Positions 41,561 to 50,476 of a stretch of DNA of 64,000 bases are shown here, in pieces; the stretch's first letter is position 1; each line of letters opens with the position of its first letter. The notes below the pieces were generated by a model. That model ran no database searches. It worked only from the letters and a program-made list of their open reading frames with translations, and was not told the origin of the DNA. A program made the translations under genes and the position numbers. This stretch comes from Cohnella cholangitidis. Lineage in GTDB: Bacteria > Bacillota > Bacilli > Paenibacillales > Paenibacillaceae. Location: assembly GCF_014107495.1 (NCBI RefSeq), contig NZ_CP041969.1, forward strand, positions 5,939,501-6,003,500, read 5' to 3'.

Positions 41561-43008
41561 GCGCCCCGGCATTGCAGCAGCGTAAGCAGTTTAAGCCGTG
41601 GGCATATCAGAGGTATTGCATTATGAGAGCAGTCTCCGACGACAAACTTGGGCTCTTGTTGGATATGGGACTCGGGAAAACAGTCATCACCCTTACGGCG
41701 ATCAATGACCTGAAATACAACCGGTTCGAAGTCCGGCGAGTGCTGATCGTCGCCCCGAAAAAGGTCGCAGAAGCCACTTGGACCAACGAGGTTAACAAAT
41801 GGGACCACCTTCGAATGCTTCGCGTAGTTCCGGTGATCGGGAACATGAAGAAACGAATCAAGGCGCTGAATACACCGGGGGATGTATGGGTGATTAGCCG
41901 GGATAGCTTAGCCTGGCTTGTCGAGCACTACCGCAACGCCTGGCCGTTCGACATGGTTGTGTTGGACGAGTTGTCTAGCTTCAAAGGCTATGATTCTCAG
42001 CGGTTTAAGGTCCTGACCTGGGTGCGCCCGCATATCAAGCGCTTGATCGGCTTGACCGGTACGCCGGCGCCGAATGGCCTGCAAGACCTGTGGGCGCAGA
42101 TTTACCTACTGGATCAGGGCGAACGCCTAGAGAGAAACATCACGGCGTATCGAACGAAATATTTCGACCGCAATTATCACGGATTCGGATACATGCCTAA
42201 GCCGGGCGCGGATGAAGTTATTCACCGAAAAATCTCGGATATCTGCATCAGCATGAAGGCTGAGGATTACCTGGAGTTACCGGAATGCGTACCTAACGTA
42301 ATCCCCGTTGTACTGGATGACAAAGCCATGTCAGCGTACAAGAAGCTGGAAATGGAGGCAGTTCTGGCTCTGGAGGATACAGAGATCACCGCACTTTCCG
42401 CCGCGGCGTTGTCGGGCAAGTTGCTGCAGCTATGCAATGGCGCGATATATGCAACCGATATAGTAATGGGTTCAGACGGTCGGCCGCAGATTGACGACAA
42501 GGGTAATGTCGTAACCACGCGGCGTACGATGGATGTACACGATTGCAAAATCGAGGCATTCATGGAGCTGATCGAGCAGCTGTCCGGAAAGCCGGCGCTT
42601 GTGTTTTATAACTTCCAGCACGACCTTGAGCGGATCAAGAAGGCGCTTGCGAAGTCAGGCCTGCGGGTCCGCGAACTCAAGACCAAACAGGACCAAGACG
42701 ATTGGAATGCCCAACAGATCGACGTACTTCTAGCGCATCCCGCGAGCGCGGGTCACGGGTTGAACTTACAGGACGGTGGCAACCATGTCGTGTGGTTTGG
42801 GCTCAACTGGTCACTGGAACTGTACCAACAGGCGAATAAGCGCCTTCACCGGCAAGGCCAGCAACAAGTGGTTATCCTGCATCATCTTGTCGTACAAGGC
42901 GGAGTGGACGAGGATGTCATGGCGGCGCTGGAGAGCAAGGCCACGACGCAAGATAAGCTGCTTGCAGCGCTTAAGGCGAGAGTCGACGGCATCAAGGAGG
43001 CGAGCTAA
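41557..43008 (+). CDS. Phage SNF2/DEAD-box helicase
   Basis: This 483-residue superfamily 2 helicase of SNF2 type has Walker A-type LLLDMGLGKTVITL, motif II VVLDELSSFKG, motif III LTGTPAPNGLQDLW and the C-terminal RecA domain ending in AHPASAGHGLNLQDGGNHVVWFGLNWSLELYQQANKRLHRQGQ. It is translationally coupled to the VRR-NUC nuclease. Together they probably process DNA junctions or replication intermediates of the phage. Confidence 0.93.
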   Translation: MSAPALQQRKQFKPWAYQRYCIMRAVSDDKLGLLLDMGLGKTVITLTAINDLKYNRFEVRRVLIVAPKKVAEATWTNEVNKWDHLRMLRVVPVIGNMKKRIKALNTPGDVWVISRDSLAWLVEHYRNAWPFDMVVLDELSSFKGYDSQRFKVLTWVRPHIKRLIGLTGTPAPNGLQDLWAQIYLLDQGERLERNITAYRTKYFDRNYHGFGYMPKPGADEVIHRKISDICISMKAEDYLELPECVPNVIPVVLDDKAMSAYKKLEMEAVLALEDTEITALSAAALSGKLLQLCNGAIYATDIVMGSDGRPQIDDKGNVVTTRRTMDVHDCKIEAFMELIEQLSGKPALVFYNFQHDLERIKKALAKSGLRVRELKTKQDQDDWNAQQIDVLLAHPASAGHGLNLQDGGNHVVWFGLNWSLELYQQANKRLHRQGQQQVVILHHLVVQGGVDEDVMAALESKATTQDKLLAALKARVDGIKEAS

Positions 43009-43009
43009 C

Positions 43010-43288
43010 ATGAACCGCAACCAGAAGAGAGAAGCCTTTCAGAAATTTCGCAAGCTAACTCCGGACCAGTTTTGGCGACAGATGAATGTTCTCCATAGCC
43101 GGGCATACGGCGCAGCCCAGAAGCATTACGAAGAGGCCATGGATATTGTTTTACAGCCGAAACAGAAAGCCGCGGTCATCGCCAAGGCACATCAGATCCG
43201 AGAACTTTGGGACGGTATGCGGGAGATTGAGACGAGCGAGACGGAGGCTGAGTTCTTCCGATCGGTCGAGGCAGGTGATCCTGGATGA
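43010..43288 (+). CDS. Hypothetical phage protein
   Basis: The 92-residue, mostly helical protein (EAFQKFRKLTPDQFWRQMNVLHSRAYGAAQKHYEEAMDIVLQPKQKAAVIAKAHQI) begins one base after the helicase stop and overlaps the next start. The position just before the late regulator is conserved in several Firmicute phages, but I do not know its function. Confidence 0.6.
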   Translation: MNRNQKREAFQKFRKLTPDQFWRQMNVLHSRAYGAAQKHYEEAMDIVLQPKQKAAVIAKAHQIRELWDGMREIETSETEAEFFRSVEAGDPG

Positions 43289-43755
43289 CATGGGTCAAGG
43301 ATTTGATCAAAGACTATCGCAAGAGCCGCAGCATGATGATCAAGTACCGTGACTCTATTGACCCGCTGGCGGAGTGGCAGGAAGTCGATCTGGTGCAAAC
43401 AACCGTCGCCAGCATGAACTACGCGATCGAGTGGATGCGGACCGGCAGACAGCCTTATTCGCGACGTGGCGTAGATCGGCGGAAAATCTATCACGAGCCC
43501 TATGTGCTAGACAAGGACCTGTTTCCGTCGTTGCAGGATCCAGAACCGGCAAATGAGCCGCGATACTCTTCCGAGGAGAGACGTATTGCGTTGGAGCTGA
43601 TCAGGTCGATGACCGATCGAGAAAGAGATTGCTTCCTGCTTCATGCAGCACAAGGGCTGAGCATGGCAGCAATCGCCAAAGAGCTGAAAATATCTAAGCG
43701 AACAGTTCAGCAATCGATAGACCGGGCTAAGAAAAAAATCCCTGTAGCCCAATAG
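43285..43755 (+). CDS. Sigma-70 region 4-like late transcription regulator
   Basis: The 156-residue protein has a C-terminal sigma region 4 helix-turn-helix (ERRIALELIRSMTDRERDCFLLHAAQGLSMAAIAKELKISKRTVQQSIDRAKKKI). The N-terminal half holds a basic linker. Similar ArpU/RinA-like or sigma-like proteins at the end of the early region activate the terminase and structural operon in Gram-positive phages. Tandem 11-base sites begin about 20 bases after its stop. Confidence 0.8.
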   Translation: MTWVKDLIKDYRKSRSMMIKYRDSIDPLAEWQEVDLVQTTVASMNYAIEWMRTGRQPYSRRGVDRRKIYHEPYVLDKDLFPSLQDPEPANEPRYSSEERRIALELIRSMTDRERDCFLLHAAQGLSMAAIAKELKISKRTVQQSIDRAKKKIPVAQ

Positions 43756-43776
43756 CGGCGCTTGATCTGAGCGTTT

Positions 43777-43798
43777 ATGACGTACGAATGACGTACGA
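43777..43798 (+). promoter_or_regulatory. Tandem ATGACGTACGA sites
   Basis: Two perfect 11-base copies lie one helical turn apart, each containing the palindrome CGTACG. Placed just after the late regulator gene, they are a candidate activator site. Confidence 0.4.
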
Positions 43799-44001
43799 GG
43801 TCGCTATTAGTAGAGGGACATTTCTAGTTGTGCCCTACACGGCGAAGGCCGACATCAGCCCTAAATGGGCATTGGCACTTTTCTGTAAAATCGCCATCAT
43901 ATTGTGTGCAAACGATAGTTGACGATCGGAAGTGCCAGCAAATATCCGACAGGCGGTAGGCCGCCATATCTATTCGTTAGCGGCTACGTCCGCACATATA
44001 G

Positions 44002-44046
44002 CCGACAGCGAACGCAGGGACAAGCCTCCTGATGGATCGCTGTCGG
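44002..44046 (+). other. Large stem-loop in the late control region
   Basis: A perfect 10-bp stem (CCGACAGCGA/TCGCTGTCGG) carries a 25-base loop that has a small internal CAGG/CCTG stem. No T run follows, so it is not a standard terminator. It could be part of a small RNA or a processing site. Confidence 0.4.
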
Positions 44047-44168
44047 TTATTTCGATATCTCTGACCGTAAGGTCATTCATTCGGCTGCATCGCAGGGTAT
44101 TCCTCCACCCTTGTTTGCCGCGTATCGGGGCGGTGCGATGCGGCTCCCGAACCAATAGAGGTGATTCA

Positions 44169-44582
44169 ATGCCCAGCAAACCAATGAGGCCATGCAACAA
44201 GATCGGATGCAACCAATTAGCACGAGAGCGGTATTGTGCAGAACATGCCTATATCACAGAACAGCAACGTGCCGAACGCCATAAGCACTATGACAAGCAT
44301 CAACGTAATCAACAAGCAACAGCATTCTACCACAGCGTAGAGTGGGAGGCAGTAAGGCAAGAAGCTTTAACAAGAGACGTCGGACTATGCCAGGACTGCC
44401 TAATGGAGAAGAGAATAACAACGGCCGACGTCGTTGACCATATAAAGCCGATCGAATGGTTCTGGGAGTTACGATTAACCCTGAGCAATCTAAGGTCGCT
44501 ATGCCATATGCACCATAACCGTAAGACGGCAGAAGACAAGAGGAAGTATGGAGGCATGGGTAATGGACAGAAGCGACAGTAG
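44169..44582 (+). CDS. HNH endonuclease of the packaging module
   Basis: The 137-residue HNH endonuclease begins with a zinc-type N-terminal segment (PCNKIGCNQLARERYCAEH). The nuclease core is AFYHSVEWEAVRQEALTRDVGLCQDCLMEKRITTADVVDHIKPIEWFWELRLTLSNLRSLCHMHHNRKT. HNH proteins next to terminase genes assist DNA cleavage during packaging in HK97-like phages. ATG 44169 follows AGAGGTG; the longer frame from 43932 is unlikely. Confidence 0.9.
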   Translation: MPSKPMRPCNKIGCNQLARERYCAEHAYITEQQRAERHKHYDKHQRNQQATAFYHSVEWEAVRQEALTRDVGLCQDCLMEKRITTADVVDHIKPIEWFWELRLTLSNLRSLCHMHHNRKTAEDKRKYGGMGNGQKRQ

Positions 44583-44853
44583 GATCGATCGTGTTACACA
44601 CTGGCCTGATGGATCGCCAATCGGCAGTCCGCCTAATGGTGGTAGCTTGATAGTTAAACCTTGCATTCATGACTACAAGTTCTTGTACTCAGACTACGAA
44701 AGAAAAAGCGGTGGTTATGACGAAGGTTATAAGGTTACTTACCAACGGCTTGATCATTTCTTTTGTCGGCATTGTCTCGACCATAAGAACATTCTAACCA
44801 GGGAAGAGAAGCTGCCGAACACTTTCAAGCCACCAGTCTGGTTTAAGGGGTAG
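44563..44853 (+). CDS. Hypothetical phage protein
   Basis: The 96-residue protein has a possible zinc site (HFFCRHCLDHK). The start at ATG 44563 is chosen because GGAGG lies eight bases before it; an in-frame ATG at 44548 overlaps that site. It overlaps the HNH gene by 20 bases. No family is recognised. Confidence 0.55.
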   Translation: MDRSDSRIDRVTHWPDGSPIGSPPNGGSLIVKPCIHDYKFLYSDYERKSGGYDEGYKVTYQRLDHFFCRHCLDHKNILTREEKLPNTFKPPVWFKG

Positions 44854-44943
44854 GGGGAGGGTCGAGAATATTAAGTCGGCTAGTTGAACACCGCGCCCCC
44901 ACATTTGCACAAACTTTTTTCGTTTTTTGAAACTTTCCAACGT

Positions 44944-45031
44944 GATGCGGTAGTGATAATGGCAAACACGGGATAACAGGTTCCGGACTAGGGTGGAAAC
45001 CAAATTCGGGGTTCGAGCTCCCGACCGCATC
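44944..45031 (+). ncRNA. tRNA-like element upstream of the terminase
   Basis: The ends pair as GATGCGG(T)/(A)CCGCATC. A T-arm CGGGG-TTCGAGC-TCCCG with the canonical TTCGA loop precedes the 3' strand. TA at positions 8-9 and a GTG...CAC D-arm with GG in the loop are also present. The middle is unusual: the best anticodon-type stem, CGGGA/TTCCG, has loop TAACAGG without T33, and a variable arm of about 21 bases contains GGT/ACC. No CCA is encoded (GGCA follows). It may be a degenerate or non-canonical phage tRNA; no amino acid can be assigned. Confidence 0.4.
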
Positions 45032-45059
45032 GGCACAATTAAACAGGAGGTGAGCCCTC

Positions 45060-45671
45060 ATGGCAGGGAGAAACGCAAAGCCGATCAATTTGCATCTTGC
45101 AGAGGGCAATCCGAATCGGTTAACAAAAGAACAGATCAAAGCCCGGCAGGAGTCGGAGGTCAAACTCGGTGAGCTGGATCTAAAGAAACTCAAGAAACCC
45201 GCATTCGTTGCGAATGACAAGTCTGCTGCGAAAATCTGGAATGAGTTGATTAAGGAGTACAAGTCCGCTGCGGAACAAGGCGTGGAATTGTTGACCAGTT
45301 CTGATGTCGGTATGCTAGCAATGTATTGCAAGACGTTCAGTGAGTATGAACGATTAATCGACGCATATCAGAAGATTAGAGAAATCGAAATTGACGATAT
45401 TGCATTCAGAGAGTTAATTAAATCGGCCGAATTCGCTAGCGAAGCAGAGGCAGAAGCGATGCGATACCTTTCGCAACTGGCTAGTCTTGAGGGAATTCTC
45501 AAAATCGAGACTGCGGTTAATAAGAAAATGGACATGCTTCTGAAAATGCAGGACCGCCTATTCCTCAATCCGTTAGCAAAGGTCAAAAACGTTCCGAAGC
45601 CGAAAAAAGAGGATAAGAAGTCTGCGATGGCGCAATTTATGAACCGGCGAGCTGGCGGCCATGGCACATGA
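45060..45671 (+). CDS. Terminase small subunit (P27-type)
   Basis: The 203-residue protein begins with the P27-family pattern MAGRNAKPINLHLAEGNPNRLTK. The helical core includes AAKIWNELIKEYKSA and LTSSDVGMLAMYCKTFSEYERLIDAYQ. TerS recognises phage DNA and directs TerL to the packaging site. AGGAGGTGAG precedes ATG 45060. The end overlaps the TerL start by 11 bases. Confidence 0.88.
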   Translation: MAGRNAKPINLHLAEGNPNRLTKEQIKARQESEVKLGELDLKKLKKPAFVANDKSAAKIWNELIKEYKSAAEQGVELLTSSDVGMLAMYCKTFSEYERLIDAYQKIREIEIDDIAFRELIKSAEFASEAEAEAMRYLSQLASLEGILKIETAVNKKMDMLLKMQDRLFLNPLAKVKNVPKPKKEDKKSAMAQFMNRRAGGHGT

Positions 45672-47253
45672 TAAGCAGAGAGCGCTTGATCCAATCGAGT
45701 TTATTCAGATGCTTCACGCCGTCGATGACTTTTACGGTCAACCTTTTATCTTACTCGATTGGCAATATGAGATTCTTTGGAACGTCTACGGGACCATAAC
45801 CGACCGTGGTTATCGTCAATATCAATATGCTTATCTCGAAATTCCGAAGAAAAACGGGAAAACAAGCTTGATTGCTGCTGTTTCTCTCTACCATCTTGTA
45901 TGCGATCCACCCGGCGGGCAGATTTATTGCTGTGCAGCCGACAAAGAACAAGCAAAGCTTGTTTATAAAGCTGCTGTTGGGATGATTGAACAAGAACCTG
46001 AGTTTGAAGGGATACTTAAGGTCACTGAAAGTTCCAAAGAGATAAAAAACGTACTAACCGGAACGGTAATGAAGGTATTATCCGCGGAGGCGTACACGAA
46101 GCACGGTATCAACCCAACGGTTGTAATTTTTGACGAGCTTCACGCGCAGCCTAACCGCGATCTATGGGATGTTATGACGTTCGGTGCCGGTGCAGCGCGG
46201 AAAGAACCGCTCTGGTGGGTTATCACTACGGCGGGAGATGACCCAGACCGTGGCTCTATAGGCTGGGAGCAACATGAGTATGCTAAACAGGTAAGAGACG
46301 GGGAGAAAGTAGATCCAACTTGGTATGTTAAAATCTACGGTATTCCGGAAGATGGCGAAGACGCCGAAGGTAATCAAATTGATATATTCGATGAAAAGCT
46401 ATGGTATCAAGTAAACCCAAGCTTAGGACATACCATTGATATAGATGCAGTAAGAAAAGAGGCGCTAACCGCTCGTAATAAAGAGTCGGCAGAGCGTCTT
46501 TTTCGTTGGTTGCGGCTAAATCAATGGATCTCGCTGAAAAAGACAGGCTGGCAACCACTCACGCTATGGGACAAGACGGCAGGAGAATGGGGTCTAACTG
46601 ATTTAGTTGGGAAGCGTTGCTATCCGGGGCTCGATTTATCCAGTACGACGGATATTACGGCTGCTTGCTACTTGTTTCCTCCGCAAGATGGGATTTCAGA
46701 CTGGAGAGTCATCTTTGACGCTTGGATCCCAGAAGACAACATGAATGAGCGTGTCAAAAGAGATAAGGTCGCCTATGACAAATGGGTGAATCAAAAGCAT
46801 TTGCTTACGACTCCCGGAGATGTCGTTGATTATGACTTTGTTCAAGCAAGGATTATCGCAGCCAGTAAGCAGTACAACGTGCAAACACTCGGTTCTGACC
46901 CATGGGGAAACAGATTGATTGCTCAGAAGTTAATGCAAGCAGGCGTTAACGTTATTGACATTCCTCAGGACATGAAAAATATGTCGCCAGCCATGAAACT
47001 TATCGAGCAGTTAATGAAACGAGGGTTAATGACACATGAAACCAACCCATTAGCTCGTTGGTGTTGGGGTAACATTGTCGTTGCAGTAGACGGAAACGAA
47101 AATGTAAAGCCCATGAAAAACAAATCGCGAGACCGCATTGACTTGATCGTCGCGATGATTAATGCAATGGCGACAGCAATGCTATTCGAGGAAATTGACA
47201 TGAACTTTGGCGAGTTTGCCGAAGAAGATTTCCTGAATAAGCTCTGGGGATAA
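45661..47253 (+). CDS. Terminase large subunit
   Basis: This 530-residue packaging motor has an N-terminal ATPase with the Walker A-type YLEIPKKNGKTSLIAAV and Walker B VVIFDELHAQPNRDLWDVM. The C-terminal nuclease has Asp residues in CYPGLDLSSTTDITA and near the end (SRDRIDLIVAMINAM). The type (Terminase_1, HK97-like) fits the following portal-protease-capsid order. Confidence 0.94.
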   Translation: MAHDKQRALDPIEFIQMLHAVDDFYGQPFILLDWQYEILWNVYGTITDRGYRQYQYAYLEIPKKNGKTSLIAAVSLYHLVCDPPGGQIYCCAADKEQAKLVYKAAVGMIEQEPEFEGILKVTESSKEIKNVLTGTVMKVLSAEAYTKHGINPTVVIFDELHAQPNRDLWDVMTFGAGAARKEPLWWVITTAGDDPDRGSIGWEQHEYAKQVRDGEKVDPTWYVKIYGIPEDGEDAEGNQIDIFDEKLWYQVNPSLGHTIDIDAVRKEALTARNKESAERLFRWLRLNQWISLKKTGWQPLTLWDKTAGEWGLTDLVGKRCYPGLDLSSTTDITAACYLFPPQDGISDWRVIFDAWIPEDNMNERVKRDKVAYDKWVNQKHLLTTPGDVVDYDFVQARIIAASKQYNVQTLGSDPWGNRLIAQKLMQAGVNVIDIPQDMKNMSPAMKLIEQLMKRGLMTHETNPLARWCWGNIVVAVDGNENVKPMKNKSRDRIDLIVAMINAMATAMLFEEIDMNFGEFAEEDFLNKLWG

Positions 47254-47286
47254 CCGTTTATGCATTTGAGAGGAGGGGGTGCTGAT

Positions 47287-48621
47287 GTGAATATAAGAGA
47301 CTATGCAAGACGTTGGCTAGGAATTGGATCTGTAGAACAACGCGAAACTATCGAACTGAATGTTGACGATCGTCGGTTGCTTGAAGTTCTAGGAATCGAT
47401 CCTGAAACTGTCAACGTGAAGGGTAAGAACGCCCTTAAAATTGATACGGTTTACTCATGCGTCAGGATCCTTTCTGAATCGGTCGCCAAGCTTCCAATGA
47501 AGGTCTACAAGGAAGATGAAAGTGGTGTACAAAAGGCAACATCCCATCCCGTCAATCAATTGCTAAAGTTACGGCCGAATCCGTACATGAGCGCTTATGA
47601 TTTTTGGAAGTGCATCGAGGCGCAGAATGATCTTTATGGAAATGCTTACGCGTCGATAGAATTTGACCGCAATGGGCGTATCGTTGGACTGTGGCCTATG
47701 GATTCAACTAGGGTGAAGATTGTTGTCGATAACGACACCGCAGCAAGTGGAATTGTAACAAATCGATCAAGTGTTGGTTATCAGGTGAATTTAGGGTTTG
47801 AGCAAAGAAAACTCATGCCGCATGAGATTCTGCACTTTAAAGGCGGAATAACGTTAGATGGCATTGTCGGACTGTCACCTCTGGATTGTCTTAAGTCAAC
47901 GCTTGAGAATGGTGGGTCTTCAAACCAATTCGTAAATAAGTTCTTTAAACAGGGCTTACAGGCACGTGGAATCGTGCAATATGTTGGCGACTTGGACGAG
48001 AAAGCGAAAAACACCTTCCGCGAAAAGTTCGAGTCCATGGCGAGCGGTTTGAACAATGCCCATCGAATCGCGTTACTGCCAATCGGCTATCAGTACCAAC
48101 AAATCGCATTAAATTTAGCAGATGCGCAGTTCCTCGAAAACAGCCAGTTGACCATCCGGCAGATTGCAGCCGGTTATGGCGTCAAAATGCATCAGCTTAA
48201 TGATTTGAGCCGCGCGACGCACACAAACGTTACCGAGACTCAGCGAGAGTTTTATACGGACACGCTTCAACCTAAGCTCACTGGGTACGAGCAGGAAATG
48301 ACGTGGAAGCTGTTTCTTGATGATGAAATTGAAGCGGGAATGTATGTCCGGTTCAACGTGGACGCGATTCTGCGGGCAGATCTTAAAACGCGGTATGAGG
48401 CTTATCGAATTGGCGTACAAGGAGGATTCCTGACGCCCAATGAGCCGAGAGCGCTCGAGAACCTTCCTCCACAAGAGGGGGGAGATCGGTTGCTTGTCAA
48501 CGGCAGTTACGTCCCGATAACGGAAGCTGGTAAAGCTTATGACACGAAGGGGGGTGATGGAACTGGCAAAAGAGACGAAGAATCCGACGAAGGAGATCCG
48601 GGCGATTCCGGTAACGCTTGA
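47287..48621 (+). CDS. Portal protein (HK97 type)
   Basis: The portal forms the dodecameric ring through which DNA enters the head. Typical segments are ALKIDTVYSCVRILSESVAKLPMKVYKE, HPVNQLLKLRPNPYMSAYDFWKCIEAQNDLYGNAYASIEFDRNGR, HFKGGITLDGIVGLSPL and the C-terminal RFNVDAILRADLKTRYEAYRIGVQGGFLTPNEPRALENLPP. Start GTG 47287 is placed behind GGAGGGGGTGCTGAT; ATG 47260 lacks a ribosome-binding site. About 444 residues. Confidence 0.93.
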   Translation: MNIRDYARRWLGIGSVEQRETIELNVDDRRLLEVLGIDPETVNVKGKNALKIDTVYSCVRILSESVAKLPMKVYKEDESGVQKATSHPVNQLLKLRPNPYMSAYDFWKCIEAQNDLYGNAYASIEFDRNGRIVGLWPMDSTRVKIVVDNDTAASGIVTNRSSVGYQVNLGFEQRKLMPHEILHFKGGITLDGIVGLSPLDCLKSTLENGGSSNQFVNKFFKQGLQARGIVQYVGDLDEKAKNTFREKFESMASGLNNAHRIALLPIGYQYQQIALNLADAQFLENSQLTIRQIAAGYGVKMHQLNDLSRATHTNVTETQREFYTDTLQPKLTGYEQEMTWKLFLDDEIEAGMYVRFNVDAILRADLKTRYEAYRIGVQGGFLTPNEPRALENLPPQEGGDRLLVNGSYVPITEAGKAYDTKGGDGTGKRDEESDEGDPGDSGNA

Positions 48622-49189
48622 AGTCCGAGCAGCCGAAGGAGATGACGGAAAGCGGACCATCACCGGGGCGATAAAATACGATACTGATTCTGCTGACATG
48701 AGAGACTGGGCCGGGGATACGTTCGTTGAACAGATCGCGGCCGGCGCATTCACTGATAGCCTAAAGACACGCGGCGTCGTTGGGCTATGGAGTCATGACA
48801 CTAGTCAAGTGCTTGGCAATACGAAATCCGGAACGCTCCGGGTTTTCGATGGCGCTAAGGAACTGCGGTTTGAATTAGACATACCGAATACAAGTGTCGG
48901 AAATGATGCTTGGGAGCTTATTCAACGCGGAGACGTAGACGGCGTGTCGTTCGGTTTCTCGGTACGGTCAAACGGGGCCAAATGGTCGCGCTTTGAACGC
49001 GAAGGGCAAAAGGTATACCGCCGAACGGTGCTTGATGCGGATCTATTCGAAATCAGCCCCGTAGCATTCCCGGCATATCCAAGCAACGAAGTTTCGGCAA
49101 GAAGTCTAGAAGATTTCAAGGCCGAAGAGGTTCGTGCTGAAATCGAATTCGAAAAAGAAAAGCTACTCATGGAGCTCGATCTAATGTGA
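48557..49189 (+). CDS. HK97-family prohead maturation protease
   Basis: This serine protease of about 210 residues cleaves the capsid delta domain. Characteristic parts are GAIKYDTDSADM...DTFVEQIAAGAFTDSL, LWSHDTSQVLGNTKSGTL (catalytic His) and GDVDGVSFGFSVRSNGAKW (catalytic Ser). LDADLFEISPVAFPAYPSNEVSAR follows. The start could be ATG 48557, GTG 48554 or ATG 48539; the AGGGGGG site favours the internal ones. It overlaps the portal end. Confidence 0.9.
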   Translation: MELAKETKNPTKEIRAIPVTLEVRAAEGDDGKRTITGAIKYDTDSADMRDWAGDTFVEQIAAGAFTDSLKTRGVVGLWSHDTSQVLGNTKSGTLRVFDGAKELRFELDIPNTSVGNDAWELIQRGDVDGVSFGFSVRSNGAKWSRFEREGQKVYRRTVLDADLFEISPVAFPAYPSNEVSARSLEDFKAEEVRAEIEFEKEKLLMELDLM

Positions 49190-49232
49190 TCGGCTCTATT
49201 TATTTTCCCAATAAATCTACGAGGTGATCGAA

Positions 49233-50420
49233 TTGACGAAAGAACTCCGCGCGTTGCTCCAAAAACTGGACACCGCAAAACAAGAAGTGCGTACGATGTT
49301 AGCCGAAGACAAGACAGCCGAAGCTAAGGATAAGATGACCGAGGTTCGCGCGCTGCAGGATAAAGTCGATCTGCAACGTGAACTGGAAGAAACCGAAGCT
49401 CGCGGGCTTGGCGGCAAGGAATTGGATGACAAAGGTGACGTCGAAGAACGCGATTTGAAGGAACTGGAACAGGAGTATACGGGCATTGTCCTTCGGGGGC
49501 TTCGTCGCCATTCTATCTCTTCCGAGCAGCGTAGCGTTATCGGAGAATATGAGCGCCGCGCGGTTATGAATGAAGGTGGCACAAATCCTGCAATTCCAGA
49601 CGGCGACTCTGGCCTCGTTGTTCCGAAAGACGTGCAGACTCGCATTAATACGTTGATGCGCGAGTTTAACGACTTGTCGCAATTCGTTAACGTGCAGAAC
49701 GTTAATACGCTGTCCGGTTCGCGCGTCTTAGAGAAAGACGAGGATATGACGGCATTTGCGGCCGTTGATGAGTACGGAAGTATTCCAAACTCGGACAACC
49801 CGAAATTCGTTCCAATCAATTACGCGGTCAAGAAGTACGCGGGCATCCTGCCGATCACGAACGAGCTGTTAGCCGATAACGATGCAGATCTTCTCGATTA
49901 CGTTACCACTTGGATCGCGAAGAAGTCGACAGTCACGCGCAACACCCACATTGTGGCACTATTGAGGACGTGGACGGCTGTAGCATTCGCGAACCTTGCA
50001 GCGATCAACAAAGCGCTCAACGTGACGCTTGACCCCGCGGTCAGTGCAACAGCTATGATCCTGACCAACCAGGACGGTTACGATTGGTTGGACAACCAAG
50101 TAGACGGTAACGGACGACCGATTCTGCAAGACGACTTCACGCAACCTGGGCGAAAGATGTACAAGGGTCGTCCTATTGCTGTTATGTCCAATAGGCATTT
50201 GCCTAGCACGACTGGTGCTACGCCAAAGGCTCCGTTTATTGTCGGAAACCTTAAGCAAGCAGCCGTACTGTTCAATCGCCGGTTCTTTGAACTCGCCAGC
50301 ACGAAAGAGGGCGGTGATGCGTGGAAACGCGACACGACTGACATGCGTACGATTGTCCGCCACGACATTAAGAAATGGGATGACAAAGCGCTCGTATTCG
50401 GCGAATTGTCGCTCTCGTAA
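49233..50420 (+). CDS. HK97-family major capsid protein
   Basis: The 395-residue capsid protein has an N-terminal coiled-coil delta/scaffold region (about residues 1-70: MTKELRALLQKLDTAKQEVRTMLAEDKTAEAKDKMTEVRALQDKV) that the protease would remove. The HK97 fold follows (NPAIPDGDSGLVVPKDVQTRINTLMREF..., FNRRFFELASTKEGGDAWKRDTTDMRTIVRHDIKKWD). Start TTG 49233 has ACGAGGTG seven bases upstream. A terminator follows the stop. Confidence 0.94.
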   Translation: MTKELRALLQKLDTAKQEVRTMLAEDKTAEAKDKMTEVRALQDKVDLQRELEETEARGLGGKELDDKGDVEERDLKELEQEYTGIVLRGLRRHSISSEQRSVIGEYERRAVMNEGGTNPAIPDGDSGLVVPKDVQTRINTLMREFNDLSQFVNVQNVNTLSGSRVLEKDEDMTAFAAVDEYGSIPNSDNPKFVPINYAVKKYAGILPITNELLADNDADLLDYVTTWIAKKSTVTRNTHIVALLRTWTAVAFANLAAINKALNVTLDPAVSATAMILTNQDGYDWLDNQVDGNGRPILQDDFTQPGRKMYKGRPIAVMSNRHLPSTTGATPKAPFIVGNLKQAAVLFNRRFFELASTKEGGDAWKRDTTDMRTIVRHDIKKWDDKALVFGELSLS

Positions 50421-50426
50421 TATATG

Positions 50427-50448
50427 GGCGGGTTAATCCCGCCTTTTC
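50427..50448 (+). terminator. Terminator after the capsid gene
   Basis: GGCGGG-ttaat-CCCGCC is followed by TTTTCT. It could partly reduce transcription beyond the capsid gene. Confidence 0.7.
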
Positions 50449-50476
50449 TATTATTTCCGAATTGAGGTGAACGACG

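Larger units (their letters stand above)
43756..44168 (+). other. Late control region without a clear gene
   Basis: About 410 bases separate the late regulator from the HNH gene. They contain a tandem ATGACGTACGA pair (43777-43798), a GGCGG/CCGCC hairpin near 43955 and a 10-bp stem CCGACAGCGA/TCGCTGTCGG with a 25-base loop (44002-44046). An open frame crosses part of it but lacks a ribosome-binding site. The late promoter probably lies here. Confidence 0.5.

Noticed and set aside
43932..44168. N-terminal extension of the HNH gene in the same open frame
   Set aside because: It lacks a ribosome-binding site and crosses the strong stem-loop at 44002-44046. ATG 44169 has a good site and gives the normal family length.
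44970..44980. An 11-base match (GGGATAACAGG) to the I-SceI homing site core
   Set aside because: It lies inside the tRNA-like element. The flanks differ and no LAGLIDADG gene was seen, so it is probably coincidence.
44944..45031. Selenocysteine tRNA, because of the 8+5 base-pair acceptor/T stack and long variable region
   Set aside because: No TCA anticodon loop and no six-pair D-stem are present, and no sel genes are nearby.
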